This document shows, in pieces, positions 1-6,416 of a stretch of DNA of 8,064 bases. Every line of letters starts with the position of its first letter. The first letter of the stretch is position 1. Both the position numbers and the translations under genes were made by a program. The stretch comes from JBBQKF01 sp038326615 (GTDB lineage: Bacteria > Bacillota > Clostridia > Saccharofermentanales > UBA5734): positions 1-8,064 of the forward strand of contig JBBQKF010000111.1 of assembly GCA_038326615.1 (NCBI GenBank). Direction: 5' to 3'. The notes beneath the pieces are model-generated. The model was not told the origin of the DNA. It ran no database searches and saw only the letters and a list, made by a program, of their open reading frames with translations.

Positions 1-152
1 GACTGGTAGAGTTGGAGTAGAACCGTTCAAAAGACCCTAATTTCAGTCAGAAATAAAATCCAGGATACTTTTGGGTTAAAGTTTTGCATACAAAGTCCTT
101 TTTTTTGAACAAAATTGTGTGTTTTTGCTCGCTTTAGACAATACGAAAGCCA

Positions 153-172
153 ACCCACTGTTCGTAGTGGGT
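153..172. repeat. Hairpin beyond the transposase stop, possible oriIS structure
   Basis: ACCCACT (153-159) and AGTGGGT (166-172) form a perfect 7-bp stem around a 6-base loop, GTTCGT. It lies 15 bases beyond the transposase stop codon, on the side where IS91-family elements carry their replication origin end. It could instead be a transcription terminator for the two-gene operon, but no T run follows it on the minus strand, which makes the origin reading a little more attractive. Function is inferred from position only. Confidence 0.5.
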
Positions 173-186
173 CAATAGTTTGATAG

Positions 187-1344
187 TTATTGTTTTATAG
201 TTTTGACAGTTGGATAAAACACATTATCTGGCGAACGGATGCGAGGTAGAATTTCTACCACTTGCATAGTTCCGGTTTTGCATTTAGGACAGCGGCAAGG
301 ATCAAAACCCGTAAGGCGAACCATTCGCTGCTGTCTGGTTTCGGTTAGCTGGATAATATCCGGTTTGGTTTTCAAGGGTTCAACGTCTTTTTTGTAGCGG
401 CTGCCTAAAATACCAAAATAGCGTATCTTTACAAACCTTTTGGGCAGAATATGCATAGCAAAACGACGAAGAAACTCCACACCCGTGAGGGTCATCAGTT
501 TCTGGTTTTTGTTGTCGGCGTAATCTTTGTAGGAGAAAGTAACTCCTTTATCGTCAATGCTTTTAATGCGTGTATTGCTTATAGCCACCCTGTGGATATA
601 TTGTCCCAGATAGGCAATAATCTCTTTGGCAGAGCCCAACGAAGGTTCACAATAAACTACCCAAGGCTTGGCGTAGCATTGGTCAATTACAGGTTGATAT
701 ATGGGCAGTTGTCCCCTTTTTTTGAGTTGCAGCTTTAGCTTGTCGAGCAGTTTACCCCGAAACAAGGTACTTAGCTGCCTGACCGGATACAGGAATTTTC
801 CTTGATTGCCAATTGTTTTGATTTGCCCTCGCAGGTTAATTCCGCAAGCAGGCACAAGACAATGCAAGTGTGGATGCAAACTCAGGTTTTGTCCCCACGT
901 GTGGAGCACACAGATAGCACCAGTTTCTACGCCATAATGCGAGTAACCAAAACTACGAAGTGTTTCCCACATGCAAGCAAACAGTGCTGAGTAAAACGCT
1001 TTGCTATCGAGTAAACAAATCTCATGCAGCTCATCGGGCACGGTGAACACGATATGAAAATACTTTACGTTCAGCGCATCAAGCATACGGTCTTCCGCCC
1101 AAAGCATCTGGCGTGCTATCTGACATTTAGGGCAATGGCGATTGCCACAACTGTTATAACTGAAGCGTTCGTTGCCACAGCTATCATTATCACATTGCTC
1201 TTTGTGTCCGCCCAGTTCTGCACTTCGGCATTGCTGTAAAGTATTGATTACATTGAGCTGATAATTGTTGGGACGGTATTGCATACGATAATCAGCCCCA
1301 AACCGTTTAATGATTTGGGATATTTCATACAGTGGGCGTGCCAT
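187..1344 (-). CDS. IS91-family transposase (Y2 HUH endonuclease)
   Basis: This 385-residue protein nicks one strand and drives rolling-circle-type transposition. The N-terminal zinc-binding region has C39, C51, C56, C66, H70, C71 and C74 (CGNRHCPKC near 66-74), as is usual for this family. The HUH metal-binding motif is HPHLH at 157-161. The two catalytic tyrosines are seen as Y245 and Y249 in YLGQYIHRVAISN, which closely follows the IS91 consensus. A second cysteine cluster (C350, C352, C355) is near the C-terminus. The length is normal and all key residues are present, so the enzyme appears intact. The start ATG (1344-1342) overlaps the recombinase stop as TAATG, which indicates translational coupling and a shared transcript. 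Its base composition is visibly richer in G+C than the AT-rich gene at 2746-5538, consistent with separate origins. Confidence 0.95.
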   Translation of the reverse strand: MARPLYEISQIIKRFGADYRMQYRPNNYQLNVINTLQQCRSAELGGHKEQCDNDSCGNERFSYNSCGNRHCPKCQIARQMLWAEDRMLDALNVKYFHIVFTVPDELHEICLLDSKAFYSALFACMWETLRSFGYSHYGVETGAICVLHTWGQNLSLHPHLHCLVPACGINLRGQIKTIGNQGKFLYPVRQLSTLFRGKLLDKLKLQLKKRGQLPIYQPVIDQCYAKPWVVYCEPSLGSAKEIIAYLGQYIHRVAISNTRIKSIDDKGVTFSYKDYADNKNQKLMTLTGVEFLRRFAMHILPKRFVKIRYFGILGSRYKKDVEPLKTKPDIIQLTETRQQRMVRLTGFDPCRCPKCKTGTMQVVEILPRIRSPDNVFYPTVKTIKQ

Positions 1345-2243
1345 TATTTGCGAGGATAAAGCGTATCCAGCGGACTATGTGCCTGCACCAACGGACATTG
1401 CGCAATATGAAGATAAATCATCGTAGTTTCGATACAGGCATGACCCAGTAGTTCTTTGACCGTGACAATGTTCAGTCCGTCTTCAATCAAATGGGTAGCA
1501 TACGAGTGTCGAAGGGAATGAATGGAAACTTCTTTGGCGATACCGGTCTTTTTCAAGGCTTCGCGCATTACCCAGGCTATACCCTTTTTTGCATAATGGC
1601 TCTCGGGTGCCTGGCCATTGAAAAGCCAAACGAGCGGATGTACAGATTGAAGGTATTTACGCAAACCAAGAGCCATATAGTCGGCAAGTGGAACAATACG
1701 ATCTTTGTTATACTTACTCCGACGAATATGAATGGTTTTGCGCTCGAAGTCGATATCGGCAATTTTCAGGTTGATAAGTTCCTGAGATCGAAGTCCGGCA
1801 GAATAAATGAGCGTAAGCAGAACGCGGTGTTTGAGCAGTGTGGGTGCTGCAAAAAGTGCACGCAGTTCGCTACGATTGAGAATAACAGGAAGAGCTGCAT
1901 CTTTTTTAATAGAAGGTAATTTGACAGCCCGATTGGAGAAGTCAAAGGTGCGGTAATAATAGCGAAGTCCGTATACCGCATGTTTAAAAGCACTGCGCGA
2001 AGGAGATCGTGCCGAAATGGCTAAACCGGCAAGGTACTCGTTGAGTTCCGAGTCCGAAACAAGCTCAGGCAAACGATTGAAATGCAGCGAGACAAGGCAA
2101 ATCTGACGAGTGTAATTGTGCAGGGTACTTTTACTTTGACCCCGAAGGGCAACTTGTTGTTGCAGGTTTTTGTAAACCCCTTCGAAACCATCGACCGTGG
2201 CAATGGCACGTTCGAGAATAGTAAATTCACTTTTTTGTTTCAT
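1344..2243 (-). CDS. Tyrosine recombinase (phage-integrase family), IS91-associated
   Basis: A 299-residue site-specific recombinase with a SAM-like core-binding domain (about 25-105) and a C-terminal catalytic domain. The catalytic set is complete: R152 in AGLRSQEL, a lysine around 177-180 in SKYNKDR, H242 and R245 in IHSLRHSYATHL, H268 in LLGHA, and the nucleophile Y277 in TTMIYLH. It resembles XerC/D- and IntI-like enzymes in the HSLRHSYATHL and ELLGH blocks. I see no extra insertion of the kind that marks integron IntI proteins, so I do not call it an integron integrase. It is the first gene of the IS91-type operon and ends in TAATG shared with the transposase start. Its role in the element is not established; it may resolve or direct transposition intermediates. 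The start at 2243 is favoured because a long N-terminal domain follows and a nested inverted repeat lies just upstream. Confidence 0.92.
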   Translation of the reverse strand: MKQKSEFTILERAIATVDGFEGVYKNLQQQVALRGQSKSTLHNYTRQICLVSLHFNRLPELVSDSELNEYLAGLAISARSPSRSAFKHAVYGLRYYYRTFDFSNRAVKLPSIKKDAALPVILNRSELRALFAAPTLLKHRVLLTLIYSAGLRSQELINLKIADIDFERKTIHIRRSKYNKDRIVPLADYMALGLRKYLQSVHPLVWLFNGQAPESHYAKKGIAWVMREALKKTGIAKEVSIHSLRHSYATHLIEDGLNIVTVKELLGHACIETTMIYLHIAQCPLVQAHSPLDTLYPRK

Positions 2244-2246
2244 GGT

Positions 2247-2310
2247 GATACTGAATATTAAAAATTAGTTTTAATTTTGGGGAGAAATTCGAGTTCTCCC
2301 CTTCAGTATC
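2247..2310. repeat. Nested inverted repeat upstream of the recombinase gene
   Basis: GATACTGAA (2247-2255) is the exact reverse complement of TTCAGTATC (2302-2310). Inside this pair, GGGGAGAA (2279-2286) and TTCTCCCC (2294-2301) form an 8-bp perfect stem with a 7-base loop. The right arms are contiguous (2294-2310) while the left arms are separated by 23 bases, so a cruciform would have a one-sided bulge. It starts four bases upstream of the recombinase ATG. It could be the terminal (ter) end of the IS91-type element, an operator, or a recombinase binding site; the sequence does not decide. Confidence 0.6.
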
Positions 2311-2374
2311 TACAAACGGAAATATCAGTAAATAAAATGTTTAAAGTCTATGATTATATTTTTAAATTCTGGAT

Positions 2375-2569
2375 ATGATAGTAAATCTAAAATGCGGAGC
2401 ATGTAAACATGTTTACAATTTTGAAGTAGGACAGCCAAGTATGGATAAAAACTACAAATTAGTATTTGAACACAAACCTGTTTGTCCACAATGTAAAGCA
2501 ATCGATAATGTCTTATTAACCGAGCGTGGACAAAGTCAAATGACGGATTGGCACTTGGGTAATTTGTAA
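2375..2569 (+). CDS. Small zinc-ribbon-like protein, function unknown
   Basis: A 64-residue protein whose clearest feature is two cysteine pairs, C7-x-x-C10 (KCGACK) and C37-x-x-C40 (VCPQCK), a spacing suited to one zinc ribbon. The C-terminus is polar (TDWHLGNL at 57-64), and there is no signal peptide or membrane segment. Twelve bases before the ATG is TATATTTT (2355-2362), a 7-of-8 match to the Bacteroidota -7 box TAnnTTTG, but no -33 box is clear. The gene sits between the IS91-type element and the first large stem-loop at 2625-2713, so it may be a small cassette gene or a remnant of a chromosomal locus split by the insertion. I do not recognise a named family. The paired CxxC motifs make a real protein more likely than chance; the function is unknown. 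Confidence 0.6.
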   Translation: MIVNLKCGACKHVYNFEVGQPSMDKNYKLVFEHKPVCPQCKAIDNVLLTERGQSQMTDWHLGNL

Positions 2570-2604
2570 AGTAAATATCAGATAATAAACTAATTATAGA
2601 GCTC

Positions 2605-2617
2605 TTCCCGAAGGGAA
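2605..2617 (+). terminator. Small hairpin after the zinc-ribbon gene, weak terminator candidate
   Basis: TTCCC (2605-2609) and GGGAA (2613-2617) pair around a GAA loop, 35 bases after the stop of the small gene. A short T-rich stretch (TTTAGTT) follows but there is no real T run. It may be a weak terminator or simply the outer part of the larger structured element that begins about ten bases later. Confidence 0.3.
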
Positions 2618-2624
2618 TTTAGTT

Positions 2625-2723
2625 CAACACCGGCTAGCCAAGCCACCTGCCCGACAGCGTTCCGCAGTCAGACAGGACAGCGCAAGGCAGCTGTCGGCTA
2701 GCCTTGGTCGTTGTGTGTAATGC
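2625..2723 (+). repeat. attC-like imperfect stem-loop element, upstream copy
   Basis: A G+C-rich block in AT-rich surroundings that folds back on itself. GGCTAGCC occurs at 2632-2639 and again at 2696-2703 (self-complementary, so the two copies can pair), with inner CTGCC (2647-2651) opposite GGCAG (2686-2690), and outer CAAC (2625-2628) opposite GTTG (2710-2713). GACAGCG is also directly repeated at 2653-2659 and 2676-2682. The block ends in GTTGTGTGTAATGC (2710-2723), and the next gene starts 22 bases later. Size and layout resemble an integron attC site: a long imperfect stem with an AAC core on the left and a GTT core on the right. The right core does not match GTTRRRY. Its relation to the downstream copy at 5544-5674 is the main argument for the cassette reading. 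Confidence 0.5.
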
Positions 2724-5674
2724 AAGAAAATAAAACTACCATTAAATGATGTTTGAATTTATAAAACAAAGAATAATTAAGAGTTTAATTGAAGAGATTG
2801 AATGTCTTGATGCCGTAAACCTTGAGTTGGTTGGTATTAATGTAATTTCAATTCTTGAAAATAAAAGAATGATTCATCATGGAATAAATAAAGACTATAG
2901 ACCTTCAGGCTACACAGTTGACGGTTTTTCAGATGATTCATCAATTATAGCAGAATACAGTACTGATAAAAGTTATTTTGAAGATAAAAAAAAGAAAGGC
3001 GATACAATTCCTTTTTTCGAAAAAATTGAAAATGATATTAAGCACGCCCATGAACATTGTAGCCAAAAGAGACCCAATAAAATATATTTAGTAACATCCC
3101 AGACAGAACAACCATCATTTAGAAGCGATTATAATGTAACACCAATTGCTAAACAAAATGCTGATATAGTAATAATATATGATAGCCGAGAACTTGCAAA
3201 ACTAATACATGAACAATCAATTGAATCTGCAGATTATGCATCTTACTATAAGCAGTTTTTTCCGGGATACTCTCAAGATTTAGACAACTATGAATATTAT
3301 GGAAAAATCCCTGCTTTTTGTGATAAGCACATATCTGATTTAAGTGCAATAGAAACAGTAAAGGAACATTTAATCAAACATGATATTTGTGTGTTGTCAG
3401 GGATTAGTGGTTCTGGGAAAACACAACTGATAATTGATTATATCCATTTAAAAAAACAAGAATTTGAAAATTACATTTGGATTGCAGGCGAAGATTGGAA
3501 AAAAGACACAACCCTTTCAAGTATTCAAAGAACAAGAGGAGGAGCTCCTATAAATGTTTCAGGATTATTTAATACTTCTAAAACAATATTAGTAATTGAC
3601 AACTTCAACAGAGGAATTGAGCAAAATGAGTTATCGGACTTATCTAAAGGTTTTTCAATCGGAAGCAGGCTTATTATTACATCTCAAATTTCTAAGATTA
3701 GTGAGTTATATTTATCCATTCCAGAATTAACTGATGAAGTGGCTATCCAAATTCTTGGTGAAATACCCAATGAAGAATCTAAATTGTGTAAAGATGTTAT
3801 CAGTTTATGTAAATGTTCTCCTCTAATTTTATCAACGATTAGAAATCTTGTTGAAGAGGAAGGAATTGATAGAGAAGTACTATATGATGAGGTTTTAAAA
3901 TATCCCAATGACATTAGAGATAACAATGGAAAATCTATAATGGGAGGAATACTAAGTAAGTTAGAATCAAATTCTCTTGATGCATTAAAAAGAATAGCAA
4001 ATACTGGTTTAACTGTTCATGATTCTGAGTTTCTTGGGTATTTTCTGAAAATTTTAAATCGAAGTAGTTTGCAACGCCTTTCAATTTTATTACCAGCTAG
4101 TGTTCCAGGCTGCTTGAAAATCCACGATTTGGTTTGTGCATCTGTACAAGATAACCTTAATACAATTGATATTTCAAAATCTATTGAAGAATACATTGCT
4201 AAAAATAATGCTTCAATGTCTCCCAGTGTTTTAAGGCAGATTCATTTGTCTTATGATATATTATTAAAAGAATATAACTCAAGGGATAAAAACAGTCCAG
4301 ATTGGATAACGTACGCTTTGCTTCAAATGGAAAATGGAATAAGATATGAGATTCAAGCATCACTTTATAATCAGCCTATTTTAGCTAAAATGGAATTAGC
4401 TTCTATTAGGTGTTTAGTAGACTCAAAAGAAGCTCATGCATATTCAATAGAGAATAAGGAATCAAGAGAAATCTATTATAATGATTGTATTGCAGAGTAT
4501 AAGAAAGTCGTTAATGAGATTCCAAACGGTGATATAAGAATTGAGATATTACATCATTTAGGTAAAACATATAGACGAAGCGGTTTGCAACAAGATGCAT
4601 TAGATTGCTTTTTGGATTTGTTATCAATAAAACCTGATATGCATGCTACATATCTTCAAATAGCTCATTTAGGTTCTCAGTATGGTGTGGATAAAAGTTT
4701 TAAGAAAATCGGAGAAGAATATTTAGAAAAATTATTGCAATGTATCGAACATGATTATTCTTCTGTTCCTTTGAGGGTATCACTAGGAGCTTTTGCAAGA
4801 TTGAGGTCATATAAAAAAATAAGCGATAGAATTAATTCAAATAATGAACTAGTGAAGAAGCTTGCTAATATTATTGTAATATCTTCATTTGAAGGATTTG
4901 GTCAATTCTTTGAAGCGTTTGTCTCTTTTACCTCAGTTTTTGGATACCATCATAGTTTAGAATGCCAAAATCTCATAGCTGTAATTCCACAACTTTTAAC
5001 AACAAAACCCGAAGATGTCGATAAAAACAATTGGCTAAATGCATGTGAAGGGTTGACAAATATTGCTATTACTGTATCAAGAGAATGCAGAATTGAACTT
5101 TCTGAAAAAATAGCTTCTTCGAGTGTGTGTTTTGCAGATAAAATATTTGAAAAAAGCGAACTGAGTTCTTATGAAGGAAGAGCACTTGCTAAAGCATATT
5201 CAACAGCCAATATGTCCTCAAAAGCTTTACTTGCAATAGATAAAGTACCTATTGCATCATATGACCATTGGCTTCTTTATCAAAAATCAAAAGCTCAGTT
5301 AAAAAATAACGATTCGGAATCATACAAATCAGCAACAACCGCATTTGAATTAGCTCAAAATGATGGTTATGCGAAAGAGCGTTTATCAATATATCATGAT
5401 TTACTAAGTCAATGTGCAGAACTTTACGGAACAAAAGAAGAGACTATAACTCATGCCAAACTTGCATTAGAGAAATGTACGGATGATAAATATCGGACAG
5501 ACCTTGAGAATAGAATAAAAAAATTAAATATGAATTAATAGAAGCACTACACACAACACGCGGTATAAAACATTGGGGTTTAAGTGGTTATTCCAGCATT
5601 CTGCCACGCATCAAGTTCGGTGTAACTCGGCAGGAAAGTAGCCCGCAATCCCCAACGATTTCATACCGCCAACG
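2711..5674 (+). mobile_element. Putative integron-type gene cassette carrying the STAND gene
   Basis: If recombination occurs between G and TT, as in integron attC sites, the unit runs from the TT at 2711 to the G at 5674. It contains one gene with a 35-base leader, and only five bases separate the stop from the next element; this tight packing is typical of cassettes. The bases from G2710 (GTTGTGTGTAATGC) are complementary at 13 of 14 positions to GCACTACACACAAC at 5544-5557, just after the stop. By contrast, 5557 and its upstream bases pair poorly with what now follows the right boundary (TTAGCGGCAAG). That is the pattern left when a circle closed on itself is later inserted next to a different cassette. 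No IntI gene is seen and the cores are non-canonical, so this remains an inference. Confidence 0.45.
2746..5538 (+). CDS. Avs-like STAND NTPase with nuclease-like N-terminus and TPR-like C-terminus, putative antiphage protein
   Basis: A 930-residue multidomain protein. Residues about 1-175 resemble a PD-(D/E)xK-type nuclease fold: D59 in YTVDGF, E70 and K75 in AEYSTDKSYF, then hydrophobic strands KIYLVTSQ (112-119) and ADIVIIYD (139-146). This assignment is tentative. Residues about 195-470 form a STAND-type NTPase: Walker A GISGSGKT (219-226), Walker B ILVIDN (281-286) with D285, a sensor-like GSRLIITSQ (306-314), a GLPL-like CSPLIL (357-362), and IHDLV (459-463) resembling the MHD motif of the ARC/winged-helix region. 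Residues about 495-930 are helical with TPR-like stretches (for example 597-640 and 810-915), probably the sensor arm. The order effector-NTPase-repeats is that of Avs-like antiphage proteins, which oligomerise on sensing a phage protein and activate the effector. Two tandem ATGs (2746, 2749) make the exact start uncertain by one codon. It is strongly AT-rich. Confidence 0.85.
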   Translation: MMFEFIKQRIIKSLIEEIECLDAVNLELVGINVISILENKRMIHHGINKDYRPSGYTVDGFSDDSSIIAEYSTDKSYFEDKKKKGDTIPFFEKIENDIKHAHEHCSQKRPNKIYLVTSQTEQPSFRSDYNVTPIAKQNADIVIIYDSRELAKLIHEQSIESADYASYYKQFFPGYSQDLDNYEYYGKIPAFCDKHISDLSAIETVKEHLIKHDICVLSGISGSGKTQLIIDYIHLKKQEFENYIWIAGEDWKKDTTLSSIQRTRGGAPINVSGLFNTSKTILVIDNFNRGIEQNELSDLSKGFSIGSRLIITSQISKISELYLSIPELTDEVAIQILGEIPNEESKLCKDVISLCKCSPLILSTIRNLVEEEGIDREVLYDEVLKYPNDIRDNNGKSIMGGILSKLESNSLDALKRIANTGLTVHDSEFLGYFLKILNRSSLQRLSILLPASVPGCLKIHDLVCASVQDNLNTIDISKSIEEYIAKNNASMSPSVLRQIHLSYDILLKEYNSRDKNSPDWITYALLQMENGIRYEIQASLYNQPILAKMELASIRCLVDSKEAHAYSIENKESREIYYNDCIAEYKKVVNEIPNGDIRIEILHHLGKTYRRSGLQQDALDCFLDLLSIKPDMHATYLQIAHLGSQYGVDKSFKKIGEEYLEKLLQCIEHDYSSVPLRVSLGAFARLRSYKKISDRINSNNELVKKLANIIVISSFEGFGQFFEAFVSFTSVFGYHHSLECQNLIAVIPQLLTTKPEDVDKNNWLNACEGLTNIAITVSRECRIELSEKIASSSVCFADKIFEKSELSSYEGRALAKAYSTANMSSKALLAIDKVPIASYDHWLLYQKSKAQLKNNDSESYKSATTAFELAQNDGYAKERLSIYHDLLSQCAELYGTKEETITHAKLALEKCTDDKYRTDLENRIKKLNMN

Positions 5675-5680
5675 TTAGCG
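5544..5680 (+). repeat. attC-like imperfect stem-loop element, downstream copy
   Basis: The long imperfect stem is GCGGTATAAAACATTGGGG (5560-5578) against the segment 5650-5669, whose reverse complement begins GCGGTATGAAA and ends TTGGGG; 7 bp at the outside and 6 bp at the inside are perfect. An inner CTGCC (5601-5605) pairs with GGCAG (5629-5633). The left flank is CACTACACACAAC and the right flank is AACGTTAGCGGC, with the putative G|TT crossover at 5674/5675. The total length (about 130 bases) is within the range of long attC sites, and the structure has bulges as attC sites do. GTTAGCG does not fit GTTRRRY. It could also act as a bidirectional terminator or be another class of palindromic intergenic repeat. 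Confidence 0.5.
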
Positions 5681-5764
5681 GCAAGTGTCGGAAAAAAAAA
5701 GAAGTTTGAACTTTTCAGTCCTAGCGGATATGTTTCTTAAATGAGCAAATGATGGTGTTTGGTT

Positions 5765-5820
5765 GGTGGGATTTTTGGAATCCCACCTTCTTGGATTCTT
5801 AGGATTTGTAATCCGTTCTT
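5765..5820 (+). repeat. Left terminal repeat of the RAYT unit
   Basis: Two REP-like hairpins: a 9-bp stem with TTTGG loop (5765-5787), and GGATT-TGT-AATCC (5802-5814) inside the 26-base segment 5795-5820. That segment is the exact reverse complement of 6417-6442. REP hairpins are the usual nicking and recognition sites of RAYT proteins. Confidence 0.85.
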
Positions 5821-5840
5821 TATTATTCACAATTATTAAT

Positions 5841-5848
5841 TATATTTG
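5841..5848 (+). promoter_or_regulatory. Bacteroidota -7 box of the RAYT gene
   Basis: TATATTTG is a full match to TAnnTTTG and lies 18 bases before the ATG at 5867, giving a very short leader. No good -33 TTTG box is seen at the usual 19-base spacing, so strength is uncertain. It lies just inside the left terminal repeat, so the unit carries its own promoter. Confidence 0.6.
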
Positions 5849-5866
5849 TAGCAACAAAAAGTCGCA

Positions 5867-6409
5867 ATGGATATAAAGAATCGGATTGAAGGAGATGTGT
5901 TTTTTACTACCGATACAGTGGTGGATTGGGTGGATATATTTACACGTCCTGTTTATAAGCATATTCTGCTTGAATCACTTACCTATTGTCAAAAGAACAA
6001 AGGGTTGATAATTTACGCATGGGTGCTAATGTCAAATCATTTACATATGATATCGGGCAGTAAAGGTGAATACAAAGTGTCGGATATTATGCGTGATTTT
6101 AAGAAGTTTACAAGTAAAGAAATTCTGAGAACCTTATTGGCAGACAGCACCGAAAGTCGCAGGGAATGGATGTTGAACCGCTTTGAATATTCAGGCAAAA
6201 ACGATGACAAGATAAAGAACTACCGTTTTTGGCAAGAAGGCAACGATGCACAAGAGATTTATCTGGATGATTATTTCAATCAAAAATTAAACTACATCCA
6301 CGAGAATCCCGTGAAAGCCGAATTAGTAAATCGGGCTGAGGATTACCGCTACAGTTCAGCAATAGATTATGCCGGAGGTAAAGGTTTGTTGGAAGTTACG
6401 GTAGTGTAA
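5867..6409 (+). CDS. REP-associated tyrosine transposase (RAYT, Y1 HUH, IS200/IS605-like)
   Basis: A 180-residue single-domain Y1 transposase. The HUH motif is seen as H58-L-H60 in WVLMSNHLHMI, and the catalytic tyrosine is Y143 in LNYIHENPVKAELV, the highly conserved RAYT block. FWQEGND (121-127) and DYRYSSA (159-165) are also typical of the family. RAYTs cut single-stranded DNA at REP hairpins and are linked to REP dispersal. Length is normal and all catalytic residues are present, so the enzyme is probably active. The gene lies between terminal repeats that carry the expected hairpins and has its own -7 box. The stop at 6407-6409 is seven bases before the right 26-base repeat. Confidence 0.93.
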   Translation: MDIKNRIEGDVFFTTDTVVDWVDIFTRPVYKHILLESLTYCQKNKGLIIYAWVLMSNHLHMISGSKGEYKVSDIMRDFKKFTSKEILRTLLADSTESRREWMLNRFEYSGKNDDKIKNYRFWQEGNDAQEIYLDDYFNQKLNYIHENPVKAELVNRAEDYRYSSAIDYAGGKGLLEVTVV

Positions 6410-6416
6410 AGTCATT

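Larger units (their letters stand above)
111..2310 (-). mobile_element. IS91-family element with companion tyrosine recombinase (limits approximate)
   Basis: Two minus-strand genes, a tyrosine recombinase followed by a Y2 HUH transposase, fill most of this segment and overlap by one base. IS91-family elements transpose by a rolling-circle mechanism, lack classical terminal inverted repeats and often have hairpins near their ends; some members are known to carry an accessory tyrosine recombinase upstream of the transposase. Here a 7-bp hairpin lies at 153-172 beyond the transposase stop, and a nested inverted repeat lies at 2247-2310 upstream of the recombinase. The left limit is set at a GAAC at 107-110, which is GTTC on the element strand, the type of tetranucleotide found next to the IS91 origin end. 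The right limit is set at the end of the nested repeat. Both limits are inferred; the gene content is secure. Confidence 0.7.

Noticed and set aside
1..40. A short plus-strand open frame (TGRVGVEPFKRP then TAA at 38-40) that could be the C-terminus of a gene entering from the left
   Set aside because: Only 12 codons are visible and I do not recognise the tail, so it cannot be told from chance; upstream sequence would settle it.
451..1239. Plus-strand open frames opposite the transposase gene
   Set aside because: They are antisense shadows of a well-supported transposase gene with complete catalytic motifs.
1344..2243. The tyrosine recombinase as an integron IntI that would act on the attC-like elements
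   Set aside because: It is coupled to an IS91-type transposase, has ordinary XerC/D-like length, and shows no obvious IntI-specific insertion. IS91-associated recombinase is the simpler reading.
5675..5764. The missing 5' half of the HigB-like toxin left of the RAYT unit
   Set aside because: I translated this stretch in the forward frames and found only short frames with stops and nothing like the toxin N-terminus.
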